Source of the DNA: Trichlorobacter thiogenes
GTDB taxonomy: Bacteria; Desulfobacterota; Desulfuromonadia; Geobacterales; Pseudopelobacteraceae
Direction of reading: 5' to 3'
Assembly: GCF_900167465.1 (NCBI RefSeq)
Contig: NZ_FUWR01000005.1
Span: forward strand, 116,318 to 180,317
DNA length: 64,000 nucleotides
Part shown: positions 62,190 to 64,000 of the stretch, one piece after another
Layout of the letters: every line of letters begins with the position of its first letter
How positions within the stretch are numbered: the stretch's first letter is position 1
Made by a program: the position numbers and the translations under genes
The notes under the pieces: generated by a model
What the model was told of the DNA's origin: nothing
Database searches by the model: none
Seen by the model: only the letters and a program-made list of their open reading frames with translations

Positions 62190-63341
62190 ATGAGTTTTCT
62201 TCCCTTTGCCCTACCGGATATCTGTGAAGATGAAATCAATGAAGTACTTGATTCTCTCCGCTCTGGTTGGTTGACCACCGGTCCCAAAACAAAACGGTTT
62301 GAGGAGGATTTTGCAGCTTTCATTGGTAACAACAGTGAGGCAATTGCCGTAAATTCTGCTACTGCGGGGTTGCATCTTGCTCTTGAAGCCGTAGGTATAA
62401 CAGCTGGTGATGAGGTGATTACAACGCCCTATACTTTTACGGCAACAGCTGAGGTAATTCGTTACTTGGGAGCGGATCCTGTTTTAGTTGACATTGATGC
62501 AGCCACTTTTAATATCGATCCCTCGAAAATTGAAGCTGCCATTACATCCCGCACGAAAGCCATTGTCCCGGTGCATTTTGCAGGCCTGTCATGCGATATG
62601 CAGGCCATATTTTCAATTGCGCGTAAGCATAATCTGAAGGTGGTTGAAGACGCTGCCCATGCCCTCCCTACTACCTGCAACGGCAAATTGATCGGTGCAC
62701 TTGAAAGTGATGCTGCCGTGTTCAGCTTTTATGCCACAAAAACCATTACTACCGGCGAGGGTGGCATGGTGGTAACCCACTCGCCTGAGTTGGCCAAGCG
62801 CTGTCGTATAATGAGACTGCACGGTATTAGCCGTGATGCCTTTGATCGATACACATCCATAAAGCCTGCCTGGCATTACGAAGTAGTTGCCCCTGGCTTT
62901 AAGTACAACATGACCGACATTGCCGCATCGCTTGGCATTCATCAGCTTAAGAAAGCCAAAGCTTTCCAGCAGAAGCGAAGCCAGATGGCCGCCACATACG
63001 ATTCTGCCTTTTATGGATTGCCATTGACGTTGCCTCCACATGCGCCTGATAACGACACACATGCCTGGCATCTTTATGTCATTCGCCTTCATGATAAAGC
63101 TGGTATCAGCCGAGATAGTTTCATTGGGGCAATGGCTGAAAAAGGGATCGGCTGCAGCGTACATTTTATACCACTGCACCTCCATCCGTACTGGCGGGAT
63201 CTATACGGACTTAAGCCGGAGGATTTTCCTAATGCCCAGAGTGGATTTGAGCAGGCTGTCAGTCTGCCACTATATACTAAAATGTCCGAGGAAGACCAAC
63301 AGCGCGTCATCCAGGCTGTTAAAGAGATTCTGGCATGCTAG
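62190..63341 (+). CDS. DegT/DnrJ/EryC1 sugar aminotransferase
   Basis: A 383-residue PLP aminotransferase of nucleotide keto sugars. The PLP Lys is Lys184 (SFYATKTIT), with [28 protein letters not shown] and [13 protein letters not shown] typical of the family. It would add an amino group to a 4- or 3-keto sugar, so the glycan probably contains an amino-deoxy sugar. It overlaps the sugar transferase gene by 7 bases. AAGGAAC precedes ATG 62190. Confidence 0.93.
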   Translation: MSFLPFALPDICEDEINEVLDSLRSGWLTTGPKTKRFEEDFAAFIGNNSEAIAVNSATAGLHLALEAVGITAGDEVITTPYTFTATAEVIRYLGADPVLVDIDAATFNIDPSKIEAAITSRTKAIVPVHFAGLSCDMQAIFSIARKHNLKVVEDAAHALPTTCNGKLIGALESDAAVFSFYATKTITTGEGGMVVTHSPELAKRCRIMRLHGISRDAFDRYTSIKPAWHYEVVAPGFKYNMTDIAASLGIHQLKKAKAFQQKRSQMAATYDSAFYGLPLTLPPHAPDNDTHAWHLYVIRLHDKAGISRDSFIGAMAEKGIGCSVHFIPLHLHPYWRDLYGLKPEDFPNAQSGFEQAVSLPLYTKMSEEDQQRVIQAVKEILAC

Positions 63342-63955
63342 CAAAGCGGTTATTCGATCTTCTTTTTACTATTCCAGGATTTCTGCTACTAGCTCCTTTT
63401 ATGCTAATTATAGCCATCTGGATCAGACTCGATTCAAAAGGCCCTGTGTTTTTCCGTCAGGAAAGAGTCGGGCAGTCTGGAAAACCATTTAGAATACTCA
63501 AGTTCCGCACCATGTGCATTGATGCCGAAGCCAAGGGACGTCAAATCACAGTGGGGAATGATCCGAGAATCACAAAATCAGGCACTTTTTTACGCAAATA
63601 CAAACTTGACGAGTTGCCACAACTCCTGAATGTGATCAAAGGCGAGATGAGTCTGGTCGGTCCCAGGCCAGAAGTTCCCAGGTACGTAGCAATGTATCCT
63701 GAAGATACTCGCCAGATTGTACTTTCTGTACCACCTGGAATAACTGATTTTGCATCTATTGAATACAAGGATGAAAATGACATTCTGGGCGCTGCCGCAA
63801 ATCCTGACAAGGCTTACATTGAAGAGATTTTGCCAGCCAAACTTGGATATTATCTGCGATATGTGCAAACACGGTCCTTGAAGCTTGATTTTATGCTTAT
63901 AGTTAAGGTTCTTCCGCAGAATTTATGGGTAACTGACCTGCCGAAGATGGTCTGA
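63335..63955 (+). CDS. Initiating sugar-phosphate transferase (PglC/WbaP C-terminal type)
   Basis: A 206-residue bacterial sugar transferase that moves a sugar-1-phosphate to undecaprenyl phosphate, starting the lipid-linked repeat. One membrane-embedded N-terminal segment (about 13-32), then the core [20 protein letters not shown] and [22 protein letters not shown]. The short PglC-like size, without the WbaP extra helices, fits. Together with the aminotransferase just upstream it may transfer an amino-deoxy sugar. The lipid carrier is recycled by UppP (10050). Confidence 0.93.
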   Translation: MLAKRLFDLLFTIPGFLLLAPFMLIIAIWIRLDSKGPVFFRQERVGQSGKPFRILKFRTMCIDAEAKGRQITVGNDPRITKSGTFLRKYKLDELPQLLNVIKGEMSLVGPRPEVPRYVAMYPEDTRQIVLSVPPGITDFASIEYKDENDILGAAANPDKAYIEEILPAKLGYYLRYVQTRSLKLDFMLIVKVLPQNLWVTDLPKMV

Positions 63956-63966
63956 GCAGCTACCTG

Positions 63967-64000
63967 GTGAACGAAATAGAGCATCCCGCCTACAAATCTG
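63967..64000 (+). other. Possible start of a further gene, cut by the window edge
   Basis: A GTG at 63967 opens a frame (VNEIEHPAYKS) that is still open at the right edge, 12 bases after the sugar transferase stop. There is no clear ribosome site and only 11 residues are visible, so I cannot say more than that it may be the next gene of the locus. Confidence 0.25.

Overview
The window reads as chromosomal DNA from a Geobacter-like bacterium (Desulfuromonadia; a Geobacter or Trichlorobacter relative is my best guess). This is inferred from gene content: a c-heme sensor kinase, a DUF2318/FtsX ABC cluster, hemA-hemC-hemD behind a CcsA-type protein, many single-domain signalling genes, a probable selenoprotein, and GC-rich housekeeping genes with sigma70-like promoters. 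I could not run a search. Coding is dense and no stretch of 300 bases lacks a gene. I saw no tRNA, rRNA, CRISPR array, insertion sequence or prophage.

Layout. 1-2.7 kb: end of a Cys/His-rich protein, then a DUF2318 lipoprotein, an FtsX-type permease and its ATPase, resembling part of a P19/FetMP-type iron system. 2.7-8.7 kb (minus strand): a periplasmic binding protein with a histidine kinase; a TlpA thioredoxin with a lipoprotein; then an ACT regulator, peptide deformylase and an AMMECR1 protein. 8.8-11.6 kb: DUF2062, DUF2786, uppP and radC. 11.5-13.2 kb (minus): hemY/hemG followed by a small AhpD-like gene whose second catalytic Cys is replaced by an in-frame TGA, read here as selenocysteine. 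13.3-20.1 kb: a DnaJ-type chaperone, an HExxH protein, and a tightly overlapped series (deacetylase, unknown, TPR, 33-residue membrane peptide, membrane protein) followed by a response regulator, then Smr and FmdB proteins.

20.2-27.1 kb: folD, galU, trxA/tlpA, and the heme operon ccsA-hemA-hemC-hemD. 27.1-38.6 kb (minus): an orphan FlgM-like gene with its own sigma28-like promoter; two M16 peptidases (one lacking the zinc site); an MlaD protein; a c-heme hybrid kinase; a nuclease-fold-like lipoprotein; mlaF, mlaE, lon and an unknown gene. 38.6-45.8 kb: an SDR protein, elbB, an XRE-cupin regulator, a DegP/DegS-like protease, a small unknown, rluD and a UvrD-family helicase, followed by ilvA.

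47.0-64.0 kb: a surface polysaccharide (probably O-antigen) locus, all on the plus strand and mostly with overlapping ends. It holds a UDP-glucuronate epimerase-like protein, rfbA, a Wzx flippase, two methyltransferases, a GDP-fucose synthase, five or six glycosyltransferases, a B12-type radical SAM enzyme, an SDR/cupin pair, a hexapeptide acyltransferase, a DegT aminotransferase and an initiating sugar transferase. Base composition becomes distinctly AT-rich from about 49 kb, most strongly at 49.6-51.2 kb, and recovers partly near the end, as expected of a mosaic, transferred locus.

The observation I rate highest is the hidden selenoprotein gene at 11543-11800. Next are the unexplained deacetylase/TPR/membrane/response-regulator series, the c-heme kinase inside an Mla lipid-transport operon, and the radical SAM enzyme of the polysaccharide locus.
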